This document shows positions 7,976 to 16,615 of a stretch of 64,000 nucleotides of DNA, piece by piece. The notes under the pieces were generated by a model. It was not told the DNA's origin, ran no database searches, and saw only the letters and a list, made by a program, of their open reading frames with translations. Origin of the DNA: UBA10649 sp963842725 (GTDB taxonomy: Bacteria > Actinomycetota > Actinomycetes > S36-B12). Position 1 is the first letter of the stretch. Each line of letters starts with the position of its first letter. Made by a program: the position numbers and the translations under genes. The stretch is from assembly GCA_963842725.1 (NCBI GenBank), contig CAWJHN010000004.1, positions 1,240,001 to 1,304,000 of the forward strand, given 5' to 3'.

Positions 7976-9853
7976 GTGGGCAGATACGCACAGGCACGAG
8001 ACGAGGCCGTCACCGACCCGGAGGCGTTCTGGCTGCGCGAGGCAGCGCGCATCGACTGGATCGAACCGCCGACCCGCGCGCTTGACGCCGCACGCTCACC
8101 CCTGTTCCGCTGGTTCCCAGGTGCGGTGCTCAACACGTCGGTGAATGCGCTCGACCGGCACGTCGTGGCCGGTCGCGGCGAGCACGTGGCGATCCACTAC
8201 GACAGTCCCGTCACCGGGCAGCAGCGGAGCATCACGTATGCGGAACTGCTCGACGAGGTGGCCAGGTTCGCCGACGTCCTCGCGGGTCTCGGCGTCGGGT
8301 ACGGCGACCGCGTCATCGTCTACATGCCGATGATCCCCGAGGCGGTCGTGGCCATGCTCGCGTGCGCCCGACTGGGTGCCGTCCACTCGGTGGTGTTCGG
8401 CGGGTTCGCACCGGCCGAGCTTGCGGTGCGCATCGACGACGCGGAGCCGAAGGTCGTCGTCACGGCGAGTTGCGGCATCGAGCCGACGCGCGTCATCGAG
8501 TACAAGCCCCTCCTCGACGAGGCGCTGCGGCTGGCCCGCCACCAGCCGGCGTCGTGCGTGGTGCTGCAGCGACCGCAGGCGCAGGCGTCCATGGGCGAGG
8601 GCGACGTCGACTGGGCGACGGCGATGTCGACCGCGATCGCCCGAGGCGCCGTGCCGGTCCTCGCCACCGATCCGCTGTACATCCTGTACACGTCGGGAAC
8701 AACGGGACGGCCGAAGGGCGTGGTCCGGGACAACGGCGGGCATGCGGTAGCGATGGCCTGGTCCTTCGACAATGTCTACGGCATGGCGCCCGGCGACGTG
8801 TGGTGGGCGGCCTCGGACGTCGGCTGGGTCGTGGGCCACTCGTACATCGTGTACGCGCCGCTCATCGCCGGTGCCACCACCGTGCTGTACGAGGGAAAGC
8901 CGGTGGGCACGCCGGATGCGGGCGCCTTCTGGCGGGTGATCGAGCAGTACGGCGTCAGTGCCCTGTTCACGGCGCCGACGGCCATCCGGGCCATCAAGAA
9001 GGAGGACCCGGACGGCGCCCTGCTTACCCGGTACGACCTGTCGTCCCTGCGGACGCTGTTCCTGGCGGGGGAGCGGCTGGACCCCGACACGTACCACTGG
9101 GCCACCGAGCGGCTCGGCATCCCGGTCATCGACAACTGGTGGCAGACCGAGACCGGCTGGCCGATCGCCGCGAACCTGCGCGGCCTGGAGCCGATGCCGA
9201 TCAAGCCCGGCTCGCCGTCCGTGGCCGTCCCCGGCTACGACGTTCGCATCGTCGACGGGGAGGGCACCGAGCTCGAGCCTGGCCACGACGGGGCCATCGT
9301 CATCCGCCTTCCGCTCCCGCCGGGCACGCTGCCCACCCTGTGGGGCGACGACGAGCGCTACGTCGACTCGTACCTGCGGACGTTCGAGGGGTACTACACG
9401 ACGGGTGATGGCGGCTTCATCGACGAGGACGGCTACGTGCACGTCATGGGCCGCACGGACGACGTGATCAACGTGGCCGGTCACCGGCTTTCGACCGGCT
9501 CGATGGAGGCCGTGGTCGCGGCGCACCCGATGGTCGCCGAGTGCGCGGTGATCGGGGTCCACGACGACCTCAAGGGTCAGGTGCCGCGGGCCTTCGTCGT
9601 GCTCAAGGCGGGTGCCGACCCCGACCCCGCTGTGCTCCAGCATGAGATCGTGGCGGCCGTGCGCGACCAGATCGGTCCGGTGGCGGCGCTCCGCGAGGTC
9701 GTGATCGTGCCGGGGCTGCCCAAGACGCGGTCCGGCAAGATCCTGCGTCGAACGATGCGGGGGATCGCCGACGGGCGACCGGAGCCGATCCCGAGCACGA
9801 TCGAGGATGTCCGGGTGCTCGACGTCATCACGCCCCTGCTGACGGGGGAGTAG
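7976..9853 (+). CDS. prpE: Propionyl-CoA synthetase-type acyl-CoA ligase
   Basis: 625 residues, an AMP-forming acyl-CoA synthetase. The P-loop YTSGTTGRPKG is at 238-248, the adenine-binding WWQTETGWP follows, then YYTTGDGG and the hinge, and acylation-dependent catalytic Lys588 in PKTRSGKILRR. The long HSYIVYAPLIAGATTVLYEGKPVGTPDAG block is typical of propionyl-CoA synthetases (PrpE/ACSS3) more than acetyl-CoA synthetase. It would activate propionate or a similar short acid. The GTG start at 7976 follows AAGGGGAGAACC. Lysine acetylation of Lys588 could control activity, as in the family. Substrate is not settled by sequence alone. Confidence 0.88.
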   Translation: MGRYAQARDEAVTDPEAFWLREAARIDWIEPPTRALDAARSPLFRWFPGAVLNTSVNALDRHVVAGRGEHVAIHYDSPVTGQQRSITYAELLDEVARFADVLAGLGVGYGDRVIVYMPMIPEAVVAMLACARLGAVHSVVFGGFAPAELAVRIDDAEPKVVVTASCGIEPTRVIEYKPLLDEALRLARHQPASCVVLQRPQAQASMGEGDVDWATAMSTAIARGAVPVLATDPLYILYTSGTTGRPKGVVRDNGGHAVAMAWSFDNVYGMAPGDVWWAASDVGWVVGHSYIVYAPLIAGATTVLYEGKPVGTPDAGAFWRVIEQYGVSALFTAPTAIRAIKKEDPDGALLTRYDLSSLRTLFLAGERLDPDTYHWATERLGIPVIDNWWQTETGWPIAANLRGLEPMPIKPGSPSVAVPGYDVRIVDGEGTELEPGHDGAIVIRLPLPPGTLPTLWGDDERYVDSYLRTFEGYYTTGDGGFIDEDGYVHVMGRTDDVINVAGHRLSTGSMEAVVAAHPMVAECAVIGVHDDLKGQVPRAFVVLKAGADPDPAVLQHEIVAAVRDQIGPVAALREVVIVPGLPKTRSGKILRRTMRGIADGRPEPIPSTIEDVRVLDVITPLLTGE

Positions 9854-9899
9854 CGCCCGGTCGGGGTCCGCCCGGCTCGTTCCGGGCTTCTTCTCCCCG

Positions 9900-9937
9900 A
9901 TTGGATACAATCCGCGATTTATTGGATACAATCCGCG
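9900..9937 (+). promoter_or_regulatory. Tandem GntR-type operator and leaderless promoter of the CoA-transferase gene
   Basis: The 17-base sequence ATTGGATACAATCCGCG occurs twice, at 9900-9916 and 9921-9937, a spacing of 21 bases or two helical turns. Each copy holds a near-palindrome (TTGGATACAATCC) resembling the ATTGTATACAAT-like sites of FCD-class GntR regulators. In the second copy TACAAT at 9927-9932 is also a good -10 hexamer placed 7 bases before GTG 9939, so transcription would begin at the start codon. A bound repressor would cover the -10. The GntR gene two places downstream is the likely ligand-responsive regulator. Confidence 0.7.
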
Positions 9938-9938
9938 G

Positions 9939-11097
9939 GTGACTGGCGCACTGGACGGCATCCTCGTGGCGGACTTCTCGCGCGTCCTCGCGGGACCGTA
10001 CGCGACGATGCTGCTGGCGGACCTCGGGGCGACCGTGGTGAAGGTGGAGCGGCCGGGCAGCGGCGACGACACCCGGGCCTGGGGTCCCCCCTTCGCCCCG
10101 GACGGCCAGTCGACGTACTTCCAGTCCGTCAATCGCAACAAGTCCTCGATCGATCTCGACCTGTCCGACCCTGCCGATCGGGCGATCGCCTGGCGCCTGG
10201 CGGGTCGGGCCGACGTCGTGGTGGAGAACCTCAAGCCCGGGACGATGGCGCGGTTCGGGCTCGGCTACGACGACGTGGCCGGGGCCAACCCGGGCGTCGT
10301 CTACTGCTCGATCAGCGGATTCGGCTCCACCGAGGGGCGTGACCTGCCGGGATACGACCTTCTGGTGCAGGCGATGGGCGGCCTGATGAGCATCACGGGC
10401 CAGGACGAGCCGACCAAGGCCGGCGTGGCGGTCGTCGACGTGCTGACCGGACTGCACGCCGCTGTCGCCGTCCTCGGCGCCCTGCACCATCGCGATCGGA
10501 CCGGCGAGGGTCAGGCCGTTGAAGTGACCCTGCTCGGCAGCCTGCTTGTCCTCGCTCGTCAATCAGGCCTCCGCCTTCGTCGGCGCCGGGGTGGTCCCGG
10601 CCCGTCTCGGCAATGCCCACCCGTCCATCGCACCGTACGAGGTCTTCGACACGGCAGACCGTCCGATGATCATCGCCGTGGGCAACGACGCACAGTTCGC
10701 CCGGCTCGCCGAGGTGCTCGGTGTCGCCGGACTGGCCGACGATCCGGAGTACGCGACGAATGCCGCACGCGTGGACCATCGGCTGCGGCTGAAGGCAGCA
10801 CTGGAGGACCGGCTCCGGTCGCAGGGAGCGGACGCGTGGCAGGACCTGATCACGGCGGCCGGCGTCCCCTGCGGGCCGATCAACGACATCTCGCAGGGCT
10901 TCGCCCTGGCCGCGAGACTGGGTCTCGAGCCCGTGGTCGACGTCGCGGATCGACGCCGTGGCGCGCCACAGGGCCAGGTGGCGAACCCGGCGCGCTTCTC
11001 GAGGACCCCGGCGCAGTACCGCACCGCCCCGCCGTTCGTCGGCGAGGATCGGGCTGCCGTGCTCGCCCTGCTCGATGAGCTGGAGGGCGCCCCGTGA
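9939..11097 (+). CDS. CaiB/BaiF family CoA transferase, frameshifted (glutarate or related acid)
   Basis: A class III (CaiB/BaiF) CoA transferase of about 385 residues after correction. The N-terminal half reads well from GTG 9939: LDGILVADFSRVLAGPYATM, VENLKPGTMARFGLGYDD, and GYDLLVQAMGGLMSITG with catalytic Asp140. At 10545-10548 (CTTG) one extra T shifts the frame; the C-terminal half SSLVNQASAFVGAG ... GVPCGPINDISQGF runs in the next frame to TGA 11097. It is followed, with 4-base overlaps, by a GntR regulator and glutaryl-CoA dehydrogenase, so succinyl-CoA:glutarate CoA transfer is the best inference. No Shine-Dalgarno sequence precedes the start, consistent with a leaderless mRNA. Confidence 0.86.
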
Positions 11098-11789
11098 CGG
11101 CCGATCGGCGCGTGACCGCGCAGGACGCCGTCCTTCGGTCGCTGCGCTCGGACATCCTCACCGGTTCTCTGCGTCCCGGGGACCAGATCGTCCAGGAGTC
11201 GCTCGCTGAGCGGTACGGCGTCAGCCGGGTCCCGCTACGCGAGGCACTCAAGACGCTCGAGTCCGAGGGCCAGGTCGCCTACCACCCGCACCGGGGCTAT
11301 TTCGTCGCCGAGCTGAGCGTCGCCGACCTCCTGGAGGTCTATCGGCTCAGGGCCCTGCTCGAGGCGGAGGCGATCCGGCACGCCGTGCCGACGCTCAGCG
11401 ACGATGACGTAGCGGCCCTGGGCGAGCTGGTGACCCGGATCGACGATGCCGCGGCCGGGGGCGACCTGATCGCGATGACGTCGGCGAACCGGCGCTTCCA
11501 TTTCGCGATCTTCGACGCGAGCGGCATGCCGCGCCTGACCCGGCTCCTGCACCAGCTGTGGGATGCGACCGACGCCTACCGAGCCATCTACTTCCAGCAG
11601 GAGCCGAACCGGACGCGGGTGGCGCGCGAGCATGCGGAGATGCTCCTGGCGCTCGCCGACCGCGATGTCGACTCGCTGATCCGCCTGCACAACGACCATC
11701 GCGACCACTCCGTCGTCACCGTCCGCGCGATCCTCGAACGCCAGACCTCGTCATCGTCCAGCACTGCAACCACCCGGAGGCCCGCATGA
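11094..11789 (+). CDS. GntR family transcriptional regulator (FCD/FadR type)
   Basis: 231 residues. The winged-helix GntR domain is at about 10-75 (LRSDILTGSLRPGDQIVQES, YGVSRVPLREALKTLESEG). An all-helical FCD effector domain follows (LLEVYRLRALLEAEAIRHA, ANRRFHFAIFDASG, REHAEMLLALADRDVD), with Asp and His residues placed to bind a metal and a carboxylate ligand. The start GTG overlaps the CoA-transferase stop by 4 bases (GTGA) and its end overlaps the next start (ATGA), so translation is coupled. It most likely binds the tandem repeat at 9900-9937 and responds to a dicarboxylate or its CoA ester. Confidence 0.9.
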   Translation: MTADRRVTAQDAVLRSLRSDILTGSLRPGDQIVQESLAERYGVSRVPLREALKTLESEGQVAYHPHRGYFVAELSVADLLEVYRLRALLEAEAIRHAVPTLSDDDVAALGELVTRIDDAAAGGDLIAMTSANRRFHFAIFDASGMPRLTRLLHQLWDATDAYRAIYFQQEPNRTRVAREHAEMLLALADRDVDSLIRLHNDHRDHSVVTVRAILERQTSSSSSTATTRRPA

Positions 11790-12961
11790 CCAGCACCCCG
11801 CAGTCCCCGTTCGGACTGTTCGCCATCGACTCCCTCCTCTCCGAGGAGGAGCGCGCCATCCGCGACGTCGTGCGCGAGTACGTCGCAGACCGCATCACGC
11901 CGAACGTGGAGGAGTGGTTCGAGTCCGGCGAGATCCCGGCCCGCGAGCTGGCCAAGGAGCTGGGGGAGATCGGACTGCTGGGGATGCACCTGGAGGGCTA
12001 CGGCTGCGCGGGGATGTCGGCGGTCGCGTACGGCCTGGCCTGCCTGGAGCTCGAGGCGGGGGACTCCGGCATCCGTTCGCTCGTGAGCGTCCAGGGATCG
12101 CTGGCCATGTACGCGATCCATGCATTCGGCTCGGAGGATCAGAAGAACCAGTGGCTCCCGTCGATGGCCGCGGGTGACAGCATCGGCTGCTTCGGCCTCA
12201 CCGAGGCGGACTTCGGCTCGAACCCGGGCGGGATGCGGACGGTCGCGACGCGGGACGGCGACGAGTGGGTGCTCAACGGCTCCAAGATGTGGATCACCAA
12301 CGGCAACGTTGCCGACGTAGCCGTCGTGTGGGCGCGCACCGAAGACGGCATCCGCGGATTCGTCGTGCCCACGACCACGCCGGGCTTCACGGCGAACCTC
12401 ATCCACAAGAAGCTCTCCCTGCGCGCGTCCGTGACCAGTGAACTGGTGCTCACCGGAGTCCGGCTGCCGGCTGACGCCGTGCTGCCGGGCGTCGTCGGGC
12501 TCCGCGGTCCGCTCTCGTGCCTGAATGAGGCCCGCTTCGGCATCGTGTTCGGGACGCTGGGTGCGGCACGCGACTGCCTGGAGACGGCCATCGACTACGC
12601 GATCAACCGCGAGCAGTTCGACAAGCCCCTAGCGGCATTCCAGCTCACGCAGAAGAAGCTCGCCGACATGGAGCTCGAGCTGGGCAAGGGGATGCTGCTG
12701 GCCCTCCATCTGGGCCGGCTGAAGGACGACCACAAGCTCCGCCCGGAGCAGGTGAGCCTCGGCAAGCTCAACAACGCGCGTGAGTCGCTGGCCATCGCCC
12801 GGGAGTGCCGCAGCATCCTCGGCGCGAACGGCATCACGCTGGAGTACCCGATCATCCGCCACATGAACAACCTCGAATCGGTATTCACATACGAGGGCAC
12901 CAACGAGATGCACACCCTGGTGGTCGGCGAGGCCCTGACCGGAATCGCGGCGTATCGATGA
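11786..12961 (+). CDS. gcdH: Glutaryl-CoA dehydrogenase-like acyl-CoA dehydrogenase
   Basis: 391 residues from ATG 11786, overlapping the GntR stop by 4 bases. The family blocks are those of glutaryl-CoA dehydrogenase: GYGCAGMSAVAYGLACLELE, GDSGIRSLVSVQGSLAMYAI, CFGLTEADFGSNPGGM and the C-terminal EYPIIRHMNNLESVFTYEGT. The catalytic base is Glu370 in TYEGTNEMH. The enzyme oxidises and decarboxylates glutaryl-CoA to crotonyl-CoA with FAD, passing electrons to ETF. The adjacent CoA transferase would supply the substrate. A non-decarboxylating glutaryl-CoA or other short-chain substrate cannot be excluded. Confidence 0.88.
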   Translation: MTSTPQSPFGLFAIDSLLSEEERAIRDVVREYVADRITPNVEEWFESGEIPARELAKELGEIGLLGMHLEGYGCAGMSAVAYGLACLELEAGDSGIRSLVSVQGSLAMYAIHAFGSEDQKNQWLPSMAAGDSIGCFGLTEADFGSNPGGMRTVATRDGDEWVLNGSKMWITNGNVADVAVVWARTEDGIRGFVVPTTTPGFTANLIHKKLSLRASVTSELVLTGVRLPADAVLPGVVGLRGPLSCLNEARFGIVFGTLGAARDCLETAIDYAINREQFDKPLAAFQLTQKKLADMELELGKGMLLALHLGRLKDDHKLRPEQVSLGKLNNARESLAIARECRSILGANGITLEYPIIRHMNNLESVFTYEGTNEMHTLVVGEALTGIAAYR

Positions 12962-14466
12962 GCGCCAGCGAGCCCCGGAGCGGGAGTTTCGATGGGACGA
13001 GCGGCGGACCGGGGAGTCAGCGCCCCCGGCTGCTGACATCCGTCGTCGCCGGAGCTGCCGTCATGGGCGATGGCGCCCGGCCGGACGTCAACCCGTCCGA
13101 CCTCACCGACGTCGTGGCCGAGGTCAGCATGGCGGGTCCCGAGGTCGCCCGAGCAGCGGTGGCAGCAGCCGCCGAGGCGTTCGCGACCTGGTCGCAGGCA
13201 ACGCCATGGCAGCGAGCCGAGGTACTCGACCGCGCCGGCACCGAGGTGATCGCGCGGGCGGACGAGCTCGGCGACCTGCTGGCTCGTGAAGAGGGCAAGA
13301 CCCTGCCGGAGGCACGGGGTGAGGTCGTCCGGGCCGCACAGATCCTCAAGTACTTCGCCGGGGTCGCGCTGCAGCCGCACGGCCAGGCGCTGGACTCGGT
13401 GCGTCCGGGCATCGAGGTCACGGTGACAAGGGAGCCGGTCGGCGTCGTCAGCGTCATCACGCCGTGGAACTTCCCGATCGCCATCCCGGCGTGGAAGATC
13501 GCCCCCGCTCTCGCGTTCGGAAACACCGTGGTCTTCAAGCCGGCGGACCTGGTTCCCGCATCGGCCTGGGAGCTCGTCGACATCCTGAATCGGGCGGGCC
13601 TGCCGGTCGGTGCCCTCAACCTGGTGCTGGGTCGCGGCTCCCAGGTCGGGCCGGTACTGACCGGCGACCCGGGGGTCTCGGCGGTCACGTTCACGGGCTC
13701 GGTCACGACCGGTAAGGGTGTGCTCGCCGACACGGTCGCCCGCGGCGCGAAGGCGCAGCTCGAACTCGGCGGGAAGAACCCGCTCGTCGTCACCGGTCGA
13801 GCCGACCTCGCCACCGCGGTCGAGTGCGCCATGCAAGGCGGGTTCGGGTCGACGGGGCAGCGGTGCACCGCGTCGTCCATCCTCGTCGTCACCGATGATG
13901 TCCACGACGCCTTCGTCGATGCCATGAGAGTGCGGATGCAGAACTGGAGCGTCGGCGACGCGCGGCGATCCGGCATCGACATGGGACCCGTGGTGGACCA
14001 GTCGCAGCTCGAGCAGGACATGCACTATCTGGACGTCGCCCGCGCGGAGGGTGCCGAGGTCGTGGGTGGCGACGTGCTCGACTCCGATGGACGGGGGCAC
14101 TTCCTGACCCCGGCGCTGGCCGTCGGCACGTCCGTGACCGACACGATCAACCGCGAGGAGGTCTTCGGTCCCGTGATGTCGGTGATCCGGGTGGCGGACT
14201 ATGCGGAGGCGCTCGAACGCGCGAACGCGAGCACCATGAACCTGTCCTCAGGGATCTGCACGAGGGACCTGGCCGAGGCCTCGCACTTCAAGCGGCACTC
14301 GAAGGCCGGCATGGTCATGGTCAATCTGCCTACTGCCGGCGTGGACTTCCACGTGCCGTTCGGCGGTCGCGGCGAGAGCAGCCACGGGCCGCGCGAGCAG
14401 GGCACCGGCGCCGTCGAGTTCTTCACGACCTCGAAGACGTCCTACACCATGCCGGGCACCCCCTGA
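12958..14466 (+). CDS. NAD(P)-dependent aldehyde dehydrogenase (ketoglutarate-semialdehyde DH-like)
   Basis: 502 residues; the ATG overlaps the gcdH stop by 4 bases. All ALDH catalytic residues are visible: Asn171 in PWNFP, Glu269 in LELGGK and Cys303 in GQRCTASS. The EFFTTSKTSY ending and the FGSTGQRCT block resemble 2,5-dioxovalerate (alpha-ketoglutarate semialdehyde) dehydrogenases. Its place in the glutarate cluster makes glutarate semialdehyde, a lysine or cadaverine breakdown product, another reasonable substrate. The first 25 residues are a poorly conserved Ser/Gly-rich extension. Substrate is inferred from context only. Confidence 0.82.
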   Translation: MSASEPRSGSFDGTSGGPGSQRPRLLTSVVAGAAVMGDGARPDVNPSDLTDVVAEVSMAGPEVARAAVAAAAEAFATWSQATPWQRAEVLDRAGTEVIARADELGDLLAREEGKTLPEARGEVVRAAQILKYFAGVALQPHGQALDSVRPGIEVTVTREPVGVVSVITPWNFPIAIPAWKIAPALAFGNTVVFKPADLVPASAWELVDILNRAGLPVGALNLVLGRGSQVGPVLTGDPGVSAVTFTGSVTTGKGVLADTVARGAKAQLELGGKNPLVVTGRADLATAVECAMQGGFGSTGQRCTASSILVVTDDVHDAFVDAMRVRMQNWSVGDARRSGIDMGPVVDQSQLEQDMHYLDVARAEGAEVVGGDVLDSDGRGHFLTPALAVGTSVTDTINREEVFGPVMSVIRVADYAEALERANASTMNLSSGICTRDLAEASHFKRHSKAGMVMVNLPTAGVDFHVPFGGRGESSHGPREQGTGAVEFFTTSKTSYTMPGTP

Positions 14467-14573
14467 CCGACCCGCCGGCAGTTCCGTCTGCGAGTGGGCA
14501 CCCGTGACGGTGGATGGCGACGTCAGGCCGCGCGAACTGCTCGCTCGACAGGAGGCGGAGTGGGTCGCGGCCC

Positions 14574-14588
14574 TACCCTCGGGGGGTG
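14574..14588 (+). promoter_or_regulatory. -10 element of a leaderless transcript
   Basis: TACCCT at 14574-14579 lies exactly 6 bases before GTG 14586. With the usual 7-base gap from the -10 to the first transcribed base, the mRNA would begin at the start codon. No Shine-Dalgarno sequence is present in front of this GTG. Confidence 0.45.
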
Positions 14589-15221
14589 AGCATCGACGCG
14601 ACGTACCCCGAAGACATCTTCACCGAGGCGGAGACGAGTCCCGACGCATTGGCGCACCTGGGGCCGCTGGCCCCTTTGGCTGGCAGCTGGACGGGCCGGC
14701 GTGGGACGGACGTGGCGCCGAAGGCCGACGGCCCGGAGATCGAGGGGTTCGACGAGGTCTTCGACCTGCAGCCGATGGATCCCCAGACGAACGGCCCACA
14801 GCTGTTCTACGGACTGCGATACCACCAGCACGTGGTCAAGTCGGGGGAAGTGGAGACCTTTCACGACCAGGTCGGCTACCTGCTCTGGGAGCCGGCCACC
14901 GGCGCGCTCATCATGACGCTGGCCATCCCGCGCGGTCAGATCGCCATGGCCGTCGGCCAGGCGCAGCCGGGCGACCGCACGTTCACCCTGCGCGCCAGCG
15001 CCGACGACCCCTACTACGCGATCCGGTCGAATCCGTTCCTGGACCGGGCCTTCCGCACGCAGTCGTGGGAGATCACGTTCCGCATCGAATCCGACGACGC
15101 ATGGTCCTACGAGGAGGTCACGATGCTCGACGTTCAGGGCCAACCGGACCTGTTCGAGCATCGCGACGACAACGCGCTGGTGCGAGTGGCCCCGCCGACG
15201 CCGAACCCGCTCGCCGTCTAG
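14586..15221 (+). CDS. Nitrobindin-like heme-binding beta-barrel domain protein
   Basis: 211 residues from the proposed leaderless GTG 14586. The opening PLAPLAGSWTGRRGTDVAPK carries the GxWxGxG-type motif of nitrobindin/THAP4 beta-barrels. Later blocks (ETFHDQVGYLLWEPATGALI, SYEEVTMLDV) fit the lipocalin-like barrel of about 160 residues. Family members bind ferric heme and react with NO or peroxynitrite; the heme-ligating His near the C terminus could not be placed with certainty. Its stop overlaps the convergent PuuB-like gene by 4 bases. An upstream in-frame extension to 14514 exists but lacks similarity. Confidence 0.65.
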   Translation: MSIDATYPEDIFTEAETSPDALAHLGPLAPLAGSWTGRRGTDVAPKADGPEIEGFDEVFDLQPMDPQTNGPQLFYGLRYHQHVVKSGEVETFHDQVGYLLWEPATGALIMTLAIPRGQIAMAVGQAQPGDRTFTLRASADDPYYAIRSNPFLDRAFRTQSWEITFRIESDDAWSYEEVTMLDVQGQPDLFEHRDDNALVRVAPPTPNPLAV

Positions 15222-16615
15222 TGCCCCATCTGGCGGCCGACGATCGCGGCGAGCCGCGACGGTCGCCCGGTGCGGGCCTCCGCGGCGTCGGCACTCGTCA
15301 TCGCCCGCAGTCCCGCATTGGCTCCGATCCAGCGCAGCGGCTCGGGCTCCCATGGTCGTGAGCGGTGACCCACCCACGGCAGCGTCACCAGGTCCGACTC
15401 GCGGCCGAGGATCAAGTCCGCCAGGGTGCGGCCGGCCAGGTTGCTCGTGCCGACCCCGTCGCCGACGTAGCCGCCGGCCCAGGCCATGCCGGTGCTCCGG
15501 TCGAGCCCGCAGGACGCCCACCAGTCGCGCGCGATGCCGAGCGGTCCACCCCACGTGTGGGTGACGGCCGACCGGCTGACCGCCGGGAACAGGTCGGTGA
15601 GCACGTCCCAGAGCGCTGCGTGCACGGCCGCGTTGCGGTCCTGCTCTTCGCTGATCCGCGAGCCGAAGAAGTACGGCGCACCCCGGCCCCCGAAGGCGAG
15701 CCGGCCGTCGGCGGTGCGCTGGCCGTAGATGATCAGGTGCCTGCCATCGGAGAACGTCTGACGCTGGTGCAATCCGATCCGGTCCCAGACATCGTCAGGA
15801 AGAGGCTCGGTTGCCAGCATCAGCGAGTACACGGGGGCCAGGGTTCGAACCTGGCCCTTGAGCGACCGGGTGTAGCCCTCGGTTGCCCGGACGGTCATCT
15901 CGGATCGCACTGTGCCGTGCGGAGTGCGGATGATGCCCGGCTCGATCGTCAGAGCGGGAGTGCCTTCGTGCAGGGTGACACCCGAGGCGACCACGGTGCG
16001 CGCAAGGCTTCTGACCAGTCGCGCTGGGTCCACGGCTGCGCAGTGGGGGGTGTACGTGCCACCCAGCACGTCGGTGGCGGCGGCGGCGGTCGTCGCCTCG
16101 TCCTGGTCGAGCAGCCGGTGGTCCTGCGGCCCGAAGCCCCACGAGCGCAGGTTCGCGATCTCGTCGCGTGCCGCCTGCAGCTGCAGTGGGGTGCGGGCGA
16201 GCACGACCGTGCCGCCCTTGCTCCACCGGATGTCCCAGCCCTCTTGGGCGGCCACGCTGCCGATCTCGTCGACGGTGGCGTTCATAGCGTGCCGCATGCG
16301 CACGGCCTCGCCTCGCGATGACGCACGTGCCAGTGCCTCGAGGCTCGCGGGGAACAGCGCAGAGGCCCAGCCGCCATTGCGACCACTCGCACCGTAGCCG
16401 GCCCGCTGCGCCTCGACGATGGTGACGCGAAGCGAGGGGTCGAGTCGCTTGAGGTAGTAGGCAGTCCACAGGCCCGTATAGCCCGCACCCACGATCGCGA
16501 CGTCGGCAGTGGTGTCCGCGGACAGCGGCGTGCCGAGCGGCTCGCGCAGGTCGTCGGGCAGCAGGTCCCACCAGAGGGAAAGGCGGCGCAGGTCCTCCGT
16601 CACGCTCGGCTCCAT
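15218..16615 (-). CDS. FAD-dependent amine oxidoreductase, PuuB-like (DAO family)
   Basis: 465 residues. The N-terminal dinucleotide fold is clear: DVAIVGAGYTGLWTAYYLKR at about 38-57, followed by GYGASGRNGGW, a hallmark of the D-amino-acid-oxidase/gamma-glutamylputrescine-oxidase group. The C-terminal part has THTWGGPLGIARDWW and YVGDGVGTSNLAGRTL, which contact FAD. It is the last gene of a leftward operon that starts with an Lrp regulator and includes a class III aminotransferase. Oxidation of an amine or amino acid, possibly a polyamine, is likely. No gamma-glutamylputrescine synthetase is in the window, so free amines or other N-substituted substrates are possible. It overlaps the upstream PPOX-domain gene by 16 bases. 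Confidence 0.83.
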   Translation of the reverse strand: MEPSVTEDLRRLSLWWDLLPDDLREPLGTPLSADTTADVAIVGAGYTGLWTAYYLKRLDPSLRVTIVEAQRAGYGASGRNGGWASALFPASLEALARASSRGEAVRMRHAMNATVDEIGSVAAQEGWDIRWSKGGTVVLARTPLQLQAARDEIANLRSWGFGPQDHRLLDQDEATTAAAATDVLGGTYTPHCAAVDPARLVRSLARTVVASGVTLHEGTPALTIEPGIIRTPHGTVRSEMTVRATEGYTRSLKGQVRTLAPVYSLMLATEPLPDDVWDRIGLHQRQTFSDGRHLIIYGQRTADGRLAFGGRGAPYFFGSRISEEQDRNAAVHAALWDVLTDLFPAVSRSAVTHTWGGPLGIARDWWASCGLDRSTGMAWAGGYVGDGVGTSNLAGRTLADLILGRESDLVTLPWVGHRSRPWEPEPLRWIGANAGLRAMTSADAAEARTGRPSRLAAIVGRQMGH

